The notes under the pieces were generated by a model. That model was not told where the DNA came from. It did no database searches and saw only the letters and a program-made list of their open reading frames with translations. 13,013 bases of DNA from Hyphomonas sp. (GTDB taxonomy: Bacteria > Pseudomonadota > Alphaproteobacteria > Caulobacterales > Hyphomonadaceae), in assembly GCA_024743015.1 (NCBI GenBank), contig JANSXJ010000076.1, forward strand, positions 1-13,013, in the 5' to 3' direction. The position numbers and the translations under genes are program-made. This document shows, piece by piece, positions 1 through 6,801 of this stretch (its first letter is position 1; each line of letters starts with the position of its first letter).

Positions 1-406
1 ACAGACCCTGCATTTGCTCAATCAGGGTTTCAACCCCCTTCATGGCTTCTTCGGTATCACCTTTTTCAGAGAGTCGCATAATTTCCTCCCAGAGTTCGCG
101 TTGTTCCGGGCTCATCAGCATGGGCAGAACCGTGAAGAGCAGGATCATAAACAGAATGACCTGGATAACGACGACGCCAAACCAGATTGCGATCACCCAC
201 CAGGCGGTTTGTCCGGCATCGTGAAGCCGCTTTCCGTACACGCAGACATAAGGGAAAATCAAAGCCAGGCTGATAAAATCGAACATCGGATGCACGAGTA
301 GAGCCGCGGATGAAACGACCACGCTCGCCACTGTCAGGAGCACCATGCCCTGCCAGAATCGATTGCGCGCGATGCGTCCGTTCGGATTGAACAGTAAATC
401 GCCCAT
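1..406 (-). CDS. DUF805 family inner-membrane protein (3' end cut by window edge)
   Basis: The 135 visible residues begin at ATG 404-406, with AGGAGA about 5 bases upstream, and run off the left edge with no stop. The N-terminus has the DUF805 signature: a short lead, then N-G-R-x3-R-x2-FW (residues 8-18). A first hydrophobic segment follows at about 20-38 and a second at about 42-56. The family hallmark KRLHDAGQTAWW is at 59-70, and a long hydrophobic segment at about 70-97. The visible tail (99-135) is charged and helical, and unusually long for DUF805 proteins, which often end soon after the last membrane segment. The function of DUF805 is not established; it is a small multi-pass inner-membrane protein. 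It lies 69 bases downstream of pccA on the same strand, so read-through is possible, although a stem-loop sits in the gap. Family assignment is confident, function unknown. Confidence 0.85.
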   Translation of the reverse strand, partial: MGDLLFNPNGRIARNRFWQGMVLLTVASVVVSSAALLVHPMFDFISLALIFPYVCVYGKRLHDAGQTAWWVIAIWFGVVVIQVILFMILLFTVLPMLMSPEQRELWEEIMRLSEKGDTEEAMKGVETLIEQMQGL

Positions 407-448
407 GATTGTCTCCTGCATTTGCGCGGAAGCTAATCGAATTTGGAT

Positions 449-475
449 GTCTGGCAACTCTCGGCTGCCCAAGAC
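449..475 (-). other. Stem-loop directly after the pccA stop codon
   Basis: Read on the minus strand, the bases immediately after the TAA of pccA (476-478) can fold. GTCT (475-472) pairs with AGAC (452-449), and GGCA (469-466) pairs with TGCC (456-453), with a 2-base bulge on the 5' side and a 9-base loop. That is 8 base pairs in all. No U-rich run follows, so it is not a standard Rho-independent terminator. It could slow 3' decay of the carboxylase message or mark a processing point before the DUF805 gene. The pairing is seen; the role is a guess. Confidence 0.3.
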
Positions 476-2473
476 TTATTCGAACTCGACCATGATCTCA
501 TCGGCCGCAACACTGTCGCCTGCACCGACATTGATGGATTTGACGGTCCCGTCAGCTTCAGCCCGGATGATGTTCTGCATTTTCATCGCTTCAACGATGC
601 AGACAGCCTCACCTTCCTGAACCTCCTGGCCAACCGTCACGTCCACGGAGACGACCAATCCCGGCATTGGCGAGATGATCAGCTTGGACAGGTCCGGCTT
701 TTCTTTTTCAGGCAGACGCTTGTGCATATCCGCCGCGATGGGCGTACACACCAGAGCGTGCAGACGAACGCCGCGATGACGAACAAGATAGCCTTCCGTT
801 TGTGCGGCGACCTTTACTGCGATCGGGTGCCCGTCAAGCACACCTTCGACCAGCGGACGACCCGGCACCCAATCGGTCACGAAGGAGTGGGACTTTTTGC
901 CAATCTTGACCGTCGCTTCACCCTCGCCGAGTTCGAGAGAAACCGGGATATAGTCGTCACCGAGCACAACGACCCAGTCGTCACGCAAGTCTTCAATTGG
1001 CGACATGCGACCGGTGATCTGGCTCGCGCGGCGGGCATTTACGCCGTGAACATAGGCCGCGACGACAGTCAGCATGGCCGTTTGGGCCTTGGTCGGCGCC
1101 GTTCCCTCGAAACCATCCGGGAATTCATCCTTGATATAGGCCGTCGTGATATTGCCGGACCGAAAGCGTTTTTCGTCCATCACTGCCGCGCAGAACGGCA
1201 TATTGTCCTGAATGCCTTCTATGTGGAACCGGTCGAGCGCTTCAGCCTGTACGTCGAGGGCCTGATCGCGATCCTTGCCGTGGGTCACAAGTTTGGCGAT
1301 CATCGGGTCGTAGAACATTGAGATCTCATCGCCTTCGCGCACCCCGCTATCCATGCGGACAGTGCCACCGCCAAGCTTGCCTTCGGCCGGCGGGATAAAG
1401 CGTTTCAGACGCCCAATCGATGGCAGGAAGTTGCGATACGGATCTTCGGCATAAACGCGGCTTTCGATCGCCCAACCATTGATCTTCAATTTCTTCTGAT
1501 CGAGATTCAGCTTCTCGCCATAGGCCGAACGCAGCATCTGCTCGACCAGGTCGACGCCCGTGATCATCTCGGTCACGGGGTGTTCGACCTGCAGGCGCGT
1601 GTTCATCTCGAGGAAGTAGAAGCTTTTGTCCTTGCCCGAAGCGACAAATTCCACCGTTCCGGCGCTGTCATAATTTACCGCCTTGGCCAGTGCGACCGCC
1701 TGTTCGCCCATTTTCTTGCGGGTGGCCTCGTCGAGGAGTGGAGACGGTGCTTCTTCCAGGACTTTCTGGTTTCGACGCTGGATCGAGCATTCGCGCTCGA
1801 ACAGGTAGACACAGTTGCCGTGCTTATCACCCATGACCTGGATTTCGACATGGCGCGGTTCAAGAATGAATTTTTCGATGAAGATGCGGTCATCGCCGAA
1901 AGACGCGGTGGCTTCGGCCTTCACCGCCGGATAGCCTTCTTCGACATCCTTGTCGTCATAGGCAATCCGAATGCCCTTGCCGCCGCCGCCTGCCGAGGCT
2001 TTGATCATCACCGGATAGCCAATTTCCCGCGAGATTTTGACCGCTTCCTCAGTGTCATTGATCAGTCCCATATGCCCCGGCACGGTCGAAACGCCCGCAT
2101 CCGCGGCGAGTTTTTTGGAGCTGATCTTGTCGCCCATCGCTTCGATGGCGTGGGCGTTGGGACCGATAAAGGCGATTTTCTCTTTTTCCAGACGTTTCGC
2201 GAAGGCTGGGTTTTCCGAAAGGAAGCCAAAGCCGGGATGCACCGCTTCGGCACCGGTTTGCTTCACCGCATCGACAATCTTGTCCATGACGAGATAGGAT
2301 TCAGCGGCCGGTGACGGGCCAATATGGACCGCCTCATCCGCCATTTCGACCGCCATCGATCCTGCATCGGCGTCAGAATAAACAACCACTGTTTCGACGC
2401 CAAGACGACGACACGTCTTGATCACACGAACAGCGATTTCACCTCGGTTTGCAATGAGGATTTTTTTGAACAT
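476..2473 (-). CDS. pccA: Propionyl-CoA carboxylase alpha subunit (biotin carboxylase plus biotin carrier)
   Basis: The 665-residue protein is the biotin-bearing subunit of an acyl-CoA carboxylase. It carboxylates its own biotin with ATP and bicarbonate; a separate beta subunit then moves CO2 to propionyl-CoA, giving methylmalonyl-CoA in the cytoplasm. The biotin carboxylase N-domain opens with KILIANRGEIA (4-14). The ATP-grasp Gly loop GGGGKGIR is at 162-169, the bicarbonate-site region RECSIQRRNQKV at 227-238, and the catalytic segment EMNTRLQVEHPVTE at 289-302. A middle linker (about 450-590, the BT region in PCC) follows TAYIKDEFPDGF, which is typical of PccA rather than methylcrotonyl-CoA carboxylase. 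The C-terminal biotinyl domain carries EAMKMQN, with Lys631 the biotin attachment site. Full length fits the family. No beta subunit (pccB) or methylmalonyl-CoA mutase lies in the window. The start ATG has only a weak ribosome site (GGGG about 8 bases upstream). A broader acyl-CoA carboxylase specificity cannot be excluded. Confidence 0.92.
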   Translation of the reverse strand: MFKKILIANRGEIAVRVIKTCRRLGVETVVVYSDADAGSMAVEMADEAVHIGPSPAAESYLVMDKIVDAVKQTGAEAVHPGFGFLSENPAFAKRLEKEKIAFIGPNAHAIEAMGDKISSKKLAADAGVSTVPGHMGLINDTEEAVKISREIGYPVMIKASAGGGGKGIRIAYDDKDVEEGYPAVKAEATASFGDDRIFIEKFILEPRHVEIQVMGDKHGNCVYLFERECSIQRRNQKVLEEAPSPLLDEATRKKMGEQAVALAKAVNYDSAGTVEFVASGKDKSFYFLEMNTRLQVEHPVTEMITGVDLVEQMLRSAYGEKLNLDQKKLKINGWAIESRVYAEDPYRNFLPSIGRLKRFIPPAEGKLGGGTVRMDSGVREGDEISMFYDPMIAKLVTHGKDRDQALDVQAEALDRFHIEGIQDNMPFCAAVMDEKRFRSGNITTAYIKDEFPDGFEGTAPTKAQTAMLTVVAAYVHGVNARRASQITGRMSPIEDLRDDWVVVLGDDYIPVSLELGEGEATVKIGKKSHSFVTDWVPGRPLVEGVLDGHPIAVKVAAQTEGYLVRHRGVRLHALVCTPIAADMHKRLPEKEKPDLSKLIISPMPGLVVSVDVTVGQEVQEGEAVCIVEAMKMQNIIRAEADGTVKSINVGAGDSVAADEIMVEFE

Positions 2474-2528
2474 CGAGCAGCCCCGCGCCTGTTAGATCTA
2501 TCATCCGTTGCCGGACTTAGAGGCGCTG

Positions 2529-2551
2529 GCGGAACTTGTCGAGATTTCCGC
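2529..2551. promoter_or_regulatory. Inverted repeat upstream of pccA (candidate operator)
   Basis: GCGGAA at 2529-2534 and TTCCGC at 2546-2551 form a perfect 6-base inverted repeat with an 11-base spacer. It starts 56 bases upstream of the pccA ATG, inside the 130-base gap after the 315-residue gene. The place and dyad shape suit a dimeric regulator. It does not resemble the TTTGCAAA motif described for the PccR propionyl-CoA regulator of Rhodobacter. No convincing -35/-10 pair was found beside it. Confidence 0.3.
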
Positions 2552-2571
2552 TTGGTCAAATACTGTCGCAG

Positions 2572-2596
2572 GACGGTTTTAGACCGTCAGAACGGT
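2572..2596. other. Three alternating complementary arms between the 315-residue gene and pccA
   Basis: On the plus strand ACGGT (2573-2577), ACCGT (2583-2587) and ACGGT (2592-2596) follow one another with starts 10 and 9 bases apart. The left and middle arms extend to a perfect 6-bp stem, GACGGT/ACCGTC (2572-2577 with 2583-2588), with a 5-base loop. The middle arm can instead pair with the right arm in a 5-bp stem with a 4-base loop. The two stems exclude each other. The site lies 8 bases beyond the TGA (2604-2606) of the upstream gene. There is no U-tract, so a simple terminator is unlikely. Confidence 0.35.
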
Positions 2597-2603
2597 GATC
2601 CGA

Positions 2604-3551
2604 TCAGGCCGCGCTGGCCAGCCCTTCGGTAAATCCAGGAGCCTCAGCACGTAGAAAGTCGATCAGTGCCTGCTCGGCGGGACTGACCTTGCCATCGCCT
2701 TGGACATTGGCCAGCAACCACTCGTTCTCGGTATCTGTAACGTTCTCGGCTTCGCGGGTCGCAGCTTCGGCTGCCGCCATCCGCGCTTTTTCCGCCTTGC
2801 GCCGGTCATGCGTGACAGCGGCAAACCAGCTGCCATCAAAGAAGGAGGCTCCCATGCGGGCAAACAGACCGCCCGGGTTGACGCTCGTGTCTTCGAGCCA
2901 GGCTTCACGCGCAAGTGCATCTTCAATCGATCTCGGTTCAGGATGCGCACGGGCCATCAAGTGGTTGCCTACGGCGCGTGCGAACAAGTCGTTCCAGCTG
3001 GGGTCATTTTCGGCATTTGCGATGGCATCATTTGTGTCAAACAGGACACTGGCCTCGTGTTGGCTTACCCATAATCCGCCATCTCCGGCGCCCGCAAACA
3101 GCGCGAAACGCACGCGTTCTACCATGACCTGCGTCGCTTTTCCGGCCTCGACAATACGATGCGCAATGGCGTCCAGTGTATAGTGCGCCAGTTTTGCAGG
3201 CACTCCATCGGCTTTTCGCAGGACTTCGATCAGCAAGTCGATTTCTTCCAGGCACGGATGCTCGCCATCATTGTGCACCTGCGCCAGCAGCCAGTCCGCC
3301 TCTTCATCTGTGACCCAGCCTTCCGGCGCCTCACGCTTGATCAGAAAATCTGTCAGGGCTTCGCGAAACCGGCTGCCCCATTCGGGATTGGTGGCCGACA
3401 AGGTCTCATTGAGCCGGAATAAGGTTTCGGCCTCGCCCCGGCTGACAATGCCGTCTGAATAGATTTCATTGACGATGCGGTGGGCTTCAGTTTCGGTCAT
3501 TTCACCGACCTTCGCCACACGCGCCATTATGATCTGGGTTTCCTGATCCAT
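2604..3551 (-). CDS. Uncharacterised helical repeat protein with Asp-Gly turn motifs (TerB-like appearance)
   Basis: A 315-residue soluble protein with no signal peptide or membrane segment; I do not recognise a named family. It is built from repeats: a helix, an Asp-Gly turn, then a helix with an acidic residue 6-8 positions on. The Asp residues of these turns are at 33, 95, 157 and 286, so the spacing is 62, 62 and 129 (about twice 62). Two 17-residue segments, VTDEEADWLLAQVHNDG (80-96) and VTDTENEWLLANVQGDG (271-287), are identical at 11 positions. Residues 40-73 and 166-201 share E-A-x2-L-F-x2-N, then P-x-W-x3-F-x2-A-x3-[FH]-L-x2-R. A charged Ala/Glu-rich helix lies at about 249-269. The turn followed by an acidic residue recalls TerB-type helical domains, and more loosely EF-hands, but a complete Ca-binding loop is not visible. 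The start is chosen for GAGG 6 bases upstream; a second ATG eight codons in lacks such a site. It ends 130 bases before pccA. The ORF is confident; the function is unknown. Confidence 0.85.
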   Translation of the reverse strand: MDQETQIIMARVAKVGEMTETEAHRIVNEIYSDGIVSRGEAETLFRLNETLSATNPEWGSRFREALTDFLIKREAPEGWVTDEEADWLLAQVHNDGEHPCLEEIDLLIEVLRKADGVPAKLAHYTLDAIAHRIVEAGKATQVMVERVRFALFAGAGDGGLWVSQHEASVLFDTNDAIANAENDPSWNDLFARAVGNHLMARAHPEPRSIEDALAREAWLEDTSVNPGGLFARMGASFFDGSWFAAVTHDRRKAEKARMAAAEAATREAENVTDTENEWLLANVQGDGKVSPAEQALIDFLRAEAPGFTEGLASAA

Positions 3552-3607
3552 CAGGGCCTCGCTTCAAATTCAACCCAAACGCTAGCAAAAAGCAGTTGCC
3601 AAGGAGT

Positions 3608-4027
3608 TTACGCGGGCAAAGGCTCAATGCGCATGAATCGCGCGAACAAATGCAACAATTCGCGCGGCATATCCTTTGGCAACAGGCCATCGACAGGATC
3701 GTCATGGCGAATGACCATGGCGCTGCTTCTGCGATCATCGACGCGGAAATAGTTCATCGCCCAGTCCGGAAAGGCACGTTCCGTGATAGTCTCGCCCAGA
3801 ATCTGGACCACGCCTTCGTGGCGATCATCAACCAGAATGCGATCAAAGATCTCTCGCACCTCGTCATAAGCACCCTCAAGAGCCTGCATGAAGTGACGGC
3901 CATTATGCGCCAAAAAGCCGGTGAGATATCGTTCGTGGTTGTTTGACTGGGACACATCCAGAATGCGACCAATATCCTCGGTACTCAGGCCGTCTTTAGC
4001 TGTGCTGACATAAACTAAACGATACAT
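3608..4027 (-). CDS. Stand-alone BLUF-domain blue-light photoreceptor
   Basis: A 139-residue protein consisting of one BLUF domain (about 1-95), which binds FAD and senses blue light, plus a C-terminal helical cap (about 112-135). All residues of the photochemical network are present at the spacing known from Rhodobacter AppA: Tyr6 (AppA Tyr21), Ser26 and Asn30 (Ser41, Asn45), Gln48 (Gln63), Trp89 and Met91 (Trp104, Met106). The landmark strings LTGFLAHNG (35-43) and FMQALEG (46-52) fit the family. There is no GGDEF, EAL, cyclase or DNA-binding domain, so it resembles short PixD-type proteins that act by light-dependent protein-protein contact. No partner is obvious; the 315-residue protein, 56 bases downstream on the same strand, is the nearest candidate. 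The ribosome site before the ATG is poor. It is divergent from map across a 170-base spacer. Family call is very confident; output is unknown. Confidence 0.93.
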   Translation of the reverse strand: MYRLVYVSTAKDGLSTEDIGRILDVSQSNNHERYLTGFLAHNGRHFMQALEGAYDEVREIFDRILVDDRHEGVVQILGETITERAFPDWAMNYFRVDDRRSSAMVIRHDDPVDGLLPKDMPRELLHLFARFMRIEPLPA

Positions 4028-4197
4028 GAGACCGGATTAACCCAGCCCACACGGACCGCAATCGGATACAAGCCCGACGTGTTGTCGGATGGTAAATATC
4101 GCCGCGTGACGGGTGGTCATTTCAGCGCTGGAAGTTTCCGCCGTTCGCTGGCATATAGAAACGAAATCAAACCAATAGATCCGAAAGTAGATCCGGC
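4028..4197. promoter_or_regulatory. Divergent intergenic region between BLUF gene and map
   Basis: This 170-base spacer is the only place in the window where genes point away from each other, so it should hold promoters for both the leftward BLUF gene and the rightward map-radC pair. I find no confident sigma70 -35/-10 pair; TATAGA at 4154-4159 is a possible -10 for map but lacks a well-placed -35. Two adjoining dyads are visible: the perfect palindrome CAGCGCTG (4123-4130) and GGAA-GT-TTCC (4130-4139), which could bind a regulator. The assignment rests on gene layout. Confidence 0.4.
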
Positions 4198-5019
4198 ATG
4201 GCCGAAGCAGACATCATGTTGCCAATGCGAACTGGCGAAATCCGCGTTCACGACGAAGCGGGATTTGAGGGCATGCGCAAAGCCGGTCGACTGGTCGCCG
4301 AATGCCTCGACATGCTGGTCGGTGAGGTGAAACCCGGCGTGACTACGGGCCATCTCGACGATCTGATCCGCGAATTCGTTTACGATCATGGCGCGCAGTC
4401 TGCGACCATTGGATATCGCGGCTACCGTCACGCCTCCTGCATTTCCCTCAATCACGTGATTTGTCATGGCATTCCGGGCGACCGCGCGTTCAAGGATGGC
4501 GATATCGCCAATATCGATGTCACTGTCATTGTAGATGGCTGGCATGGGGATCATTCCCGCATGTATGCCGCGGGCGAGCCTAAGCGCATCGCGACGCGGC
4601 TGATGGATGTGACTTACGAGTCGCTGATGGCGGGCATTGCGGCGGTTAAACCCGGGAATCGCTTCGGTGATATCGGGGCGGCCATCTCCGAAGTGGCCCG
4701 CAAGAACCGGTTCTCTGTGGTTGAAGATTTCTGCGGACATGGCCTCGGCCAACTCTTCCATGACGAGCCGAACGTCGTCCACAGCGCCCGGGCCGGAACC
4801 GGGCCCGAGCTGAAAGAAGGCATGTTCTTCACAATTGAGCCCATGCTGAATGTTGGCCGCAAGGACGCTGCTATTCTCAGCGATGGCTGGACGGCCGTGA
4901 CCCGCGATCGCAAGCTCTCAGCCCAGTTCGAGCACTCTGTCGGGGTCACCAAGGATGGCTGCGAGATCTTCACAGCCTCTCCAAAAGGCTATCACACGCC
5001 GCATACGGTGAGCGATTGA
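4198..5019 (+). CDS. map: Type I methionine aminopeptidase
   Basis: A 273-residue cytoplasmic metallopeptidase that removes the initiator methionine from nascent proteins when the second residue is small. The pita-bread fold is clear from its motifs. The five metal ligands are Asp107 (NIDVT), Asp118 (HGDHSRM), His181 (GHGLG), Glu214 (FTIEPM) and Glu245 (QFEHS). The substrate-contact histidines are His90 (VICHGIPGD) and His188 (LFHDEPN). The typical alphaproteobacterial lead MRTGEIRVHD precedes EGMRKAGRL. Length is slightly above the 260-odd residues of E. coli Map because of about ten extra N-terminal residues. The start at 4198 is the usual choice but has no strong ribosome site; Met7 or Met10 remain possible. 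The stop overlaps the radC start by 4 bases, a neighbour pairing I have seen commonly in alphaproteobacteria. Housekeeping and probably essential. Confidence 0.95.
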   Translation: MAEADIMLPMRTGEIRVHDEAGFEGMRKAGRLVAECLDMLVGEVKPGVTTGHLDDLIREFVYDHGAQSATIGYRGYRHASCISLNHVICHGIPGDRAFKDGDIANIDVTVIVDGWHGDHSRMYAAGEPKRIATRLMDVTYESLMAGIAAVKPGNRFGDIGAAISEVARKNRFSVVEDFCGHGLGQLFHDEPNVVHSARAGTGPELKEGMFFTIEPMLNVGRKDAAILSDGWTAVTRDRKLSAQFEHSVGVTKDGCEIFTASPKGYHTPHTVSD

Positions 5020-5705
5020 CGAAACCTCCTGCGCGGCCGCATTGGCAGGGGCACAGAGACAGACTGCGTGGTAAACTCGTCCAGCGAGGGGCCGAGGCGC
5101 TCGACGATTATGAGTTGCTGGAAACACTTTTGTTTGCGTTCATTCCCCGCCGCGATGTGAAGCCCGTGGCAAAAGCCCTGCTGGCCCGTTTTGGATCGCT
5201 TTCCGGCGTTTTCGCAGCAGACGCCAAAGAGCTTACCAAAATCGTCGGCGTCGGCACCACCGTCGCTGCCTATATCAAGGCGACCCGCGAAATCGGTGTT
5301 CGCACGGGACGCGAAGAAATCACCGGCCGGCCAATCATTTCCAGCTGGACCGCGCTCCTCGCCTATGTTCGAGACCAACTCCAACATGAAACGCGCGAGC
5401 AATTTCGGGTTCTGTTCCTCGATCGCAAGAACCAACTGATCGCCGATGAATTGATGGGTCAGGGAACCGTCGATCATGCGCCAGTCTATCCGCGCGAAAT
5501 TGCCCGGCGCGCACTCGAGGTTTCAGCGTCCGCCCTGATCCTCGTGCACAATCATCCGTCAGGCGATCCAACCCCGTCGCGCGCTGACATCGACATCACC
5601 CGGGAAATCATCGACGCGCTCGCACCATTCGAAATTCGCGTCCACGACCACTTGATCGCCGCAAAACATGGCGTCACCAGCTTCAAAACCGAGGGTCTGA
5701 TCTGA
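5016..5705 (+). CDS. radC: RadC family JAB/JAMM-domain protein
   Basis: A 229-residue RadC homologue. The N-terminal half (about 1-100) carries a helix-hairpin-helix-like segment, LTKIVGVGTTVAAYI (73-87). The C-terminal half is a JAB1/MPN-like domain with a full metal motif: Glu128 (REQFRVLFLD), His178 and His180 in HNHPSGDPTPS (178-188), Ser188 and Asp191. RadC proteins were once linked to DNA repair, but that role in E. coli was later attributed to another gene, and their enzymatic activity is still unsettled. The likely start is TTG at 5016, which overlaps the map TGA (5017-5019) by 4 bases. GGTGAG just upstream could serve as ribosome site, and translation coupled to map is likely. No in-frame ATG or GTG lies close by. 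Length and motifs are those of an intact family member. Confidence 0.9.
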   Translation: MTKPPARPHWQGHRDRLRGKLVQRGAEALDDYELLETLLFAFIPRRDVKPVAKALLARFGSLSGVFAADAKELTKIVGVGTTVAAYIKATREIGVRTGREEITGRPIISSWTALLAYVRDQLQHETREQFRVLFLDRKNQLIADELMGQGTVDHAPVYPREIARRALEVSASALILVHNHPSGDPTPSRADIDITREIIDALAPFEIRVHDHLIAAKHGVTSFKTEGLI

Positions 5706-5782
5706 TCCTTCATTCCTGGTCCCCCTCGACGGCAGGGATAGACAGCGCCCCAACGTCTCGCCAATCTGTCAAAAAAGACCTT

Positions 5783-5789
5783 GGGAGGA
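5783..5789 (+). promoter_or_regulatory. Ribosome binding site fixing the cyclase-family start
   Basis: GGGAGGA lies 6 bases before ATG 5796. Two alternative in-frame starts, TTG 5781 and ATG 5790, overlap or abut this sequence and so cannot use it, which makes 5796 the best start. The extended string CTTGGGAGG (5780-5788) recurs exactly before the first MFS gene (6890-6898). Confidence 0.7.
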
Positions 5790-5795
5790 ATGACA

Positions 5796-6776
5796 ATGAA
5801 GAGAGTGTTCGGATTGAGTTTTGTAGCCGCCGCAATGGGGGCGGTGACAATGGGCGCGGTCGCCTGCGCGCAATCAATATCTAAGCCAACGCCGGAGCTG
5901 ATCGCAGCCCCGTCCTGGTACCCATCGAAGTATGGGAGCGAAGATCGGCTCGGCGCGTTGAACAATCTCTCGGACGAAAAAACCGCCCAGGCCGCAAGGC
6001 TGATTACCCGTGGAAAATCGTTCAGCCTGGGCATGGTGACGGGTCGAGATACCCCAGCTTACGGGCCGCGCGAATATGATGTCATGGTGCTGCAGCTATC
6101 TGATGGGTCCGGCACGCCGCTCGGCGCAAACCAGGCGACAGGTAATGATGACTATGTCGATACATTTGTCGGGATTGGCAGTCAGATCGATGGCCTGGGC
6201 CATATGGGGATCAACCACGAGTACTATAATGGCGTACCGGTCGCAGATTTCGTAACGACTGCGGGGCTCACCCAATTCGGAACTCATACCCTACCGCCCA
6301 TCGCAACACGCGGCGTTTTGCTCGATATGACGAAGAGCTTCTCGAATCCGGTCGCTGATGGAACGGCGTTCAACAGAGCCGAGATCGATGCGGCCGCTCA
6401 GCGGGCTGGCGTCACGATTGAAGCTGGCGACGTCGTCATCTTCCATACCGGAAAAATGAAAGCGACCGAAGGGGAGACGACCCTCAGCCCAACCGCACCG
6501 GGTCTCGGAGTGGAAGGGGCGCAGTATCTCGCCGATCTTGGCGTGGTGGCGATCGGTGCAGACACCTGGGCGCTCGAAGTCATCCCGTTCGAGAACGAGA
6601 TCCGTCCCTTTGACGTCCACCTGACGCTGCTCGCCAAGAACGGCGTGTACATTCTCGAAAACATGGCGACGGACGCCCTGGCAGAGGACGGTGAAGGCGC
6701 GTTTTTCTTCTCACTCGGAGTTCCAAAACTGGAAGGCACTGTGCAGGCCATCATCAACCCAGTGGCGATCCGATAG
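5796..6776 (+). CDS. Exported cyclase-family (kynurenine formamidase-like) hydrolase
   Basis: The 326-residue protein has an N-terminal signal: MKR, a hydrophobic stretch (4-22), then A-V-A-C-A-Q (21-26). This could be a type I cleavage after Ala25 or a lipobox with Cys24. The mature part matches the cyclase family (PF04199), metal-dependent hydrolases that include bacterial arylformamidases and isatin hydrolase. Visible marks are DRLGALNNL (50-58), the metal-site region SQIDGLGHMG (129-138) followed by H141 and YNG, FHTG (216-219), PGLGVEGAQYLADLG (235-249), and IGADTWALE (253-261). The canonical H-x-G-T-H-x-D-x3-H is replaced by a Q-x-D-x3-H form, which I recall in a subset of the family. 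The substrate is unknown. The start follows GGGAGGA at 6 bases; longer starts would overlap that site. It stands 90 bases after radC and 128 bases before the transporter pair, same direction, suggesting an envelope enzyme whose product is moved by those carriers; this link is inference. Confidence 0.85.
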   Translation: MKRVFGLSFVAAAMGAVTMGAVACAQSISKPTPELIAAPSWYPSKYGSEDRLGALNNLSDEKTAQAARLITRGKSFSLGMVTGRDTPAYGPREYDVMVLQLSDGSGTPLGANQATGNDDYVDTFVGIGSQIDGLGHMGINHEYYNGVPVADFVTTAGLTQFGTHTLPPIATRGVLLDMTKSFSNPVADGTAFNRAEIDAAAQRAGVTIEAGDVVIFHTGKMKATEGETTLSPTAPGLGVEGAQYLADLGVVAIGADTWALEVIPFENEIRPFDVHLTLLAKNGVYILENMATDALAEDGEGAFFFSLGVPKLEGTVQAIINPVAIR

Positions 6777-6801
6777 AATGCTGCGTTTGAATTGAATGAG
6801 A

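Noticed and set aside
443..1321. Long plus-strand open frame opposite pccA (also 1580-2314).
   Set aside because: It is antisense to a well-conserved carboxylase, has no family-like motifs or good ribosome site, and arises from the GC-rich codon use of the real gene.
3580..3603. Possible sigma54 promoter on the minus strand (TTGGCA followed by TTTTTGCTA) before the 315-residue gene.
   Set aside because: The GG and GC elements are 12 bases apart instead of the required 10, so it does not fit.
4117..4782. 221-codon minus-strand frame opposite map.
   Set aside because: It mirrors conserved map codons and has no recognisable domain; map carries all catalytic residues.
5717..5737. Possible terminator after radC (CCCT ... 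AGGG).
   Set aside because: Only 4 base pairs and no adjacent T-run; too weak to list.
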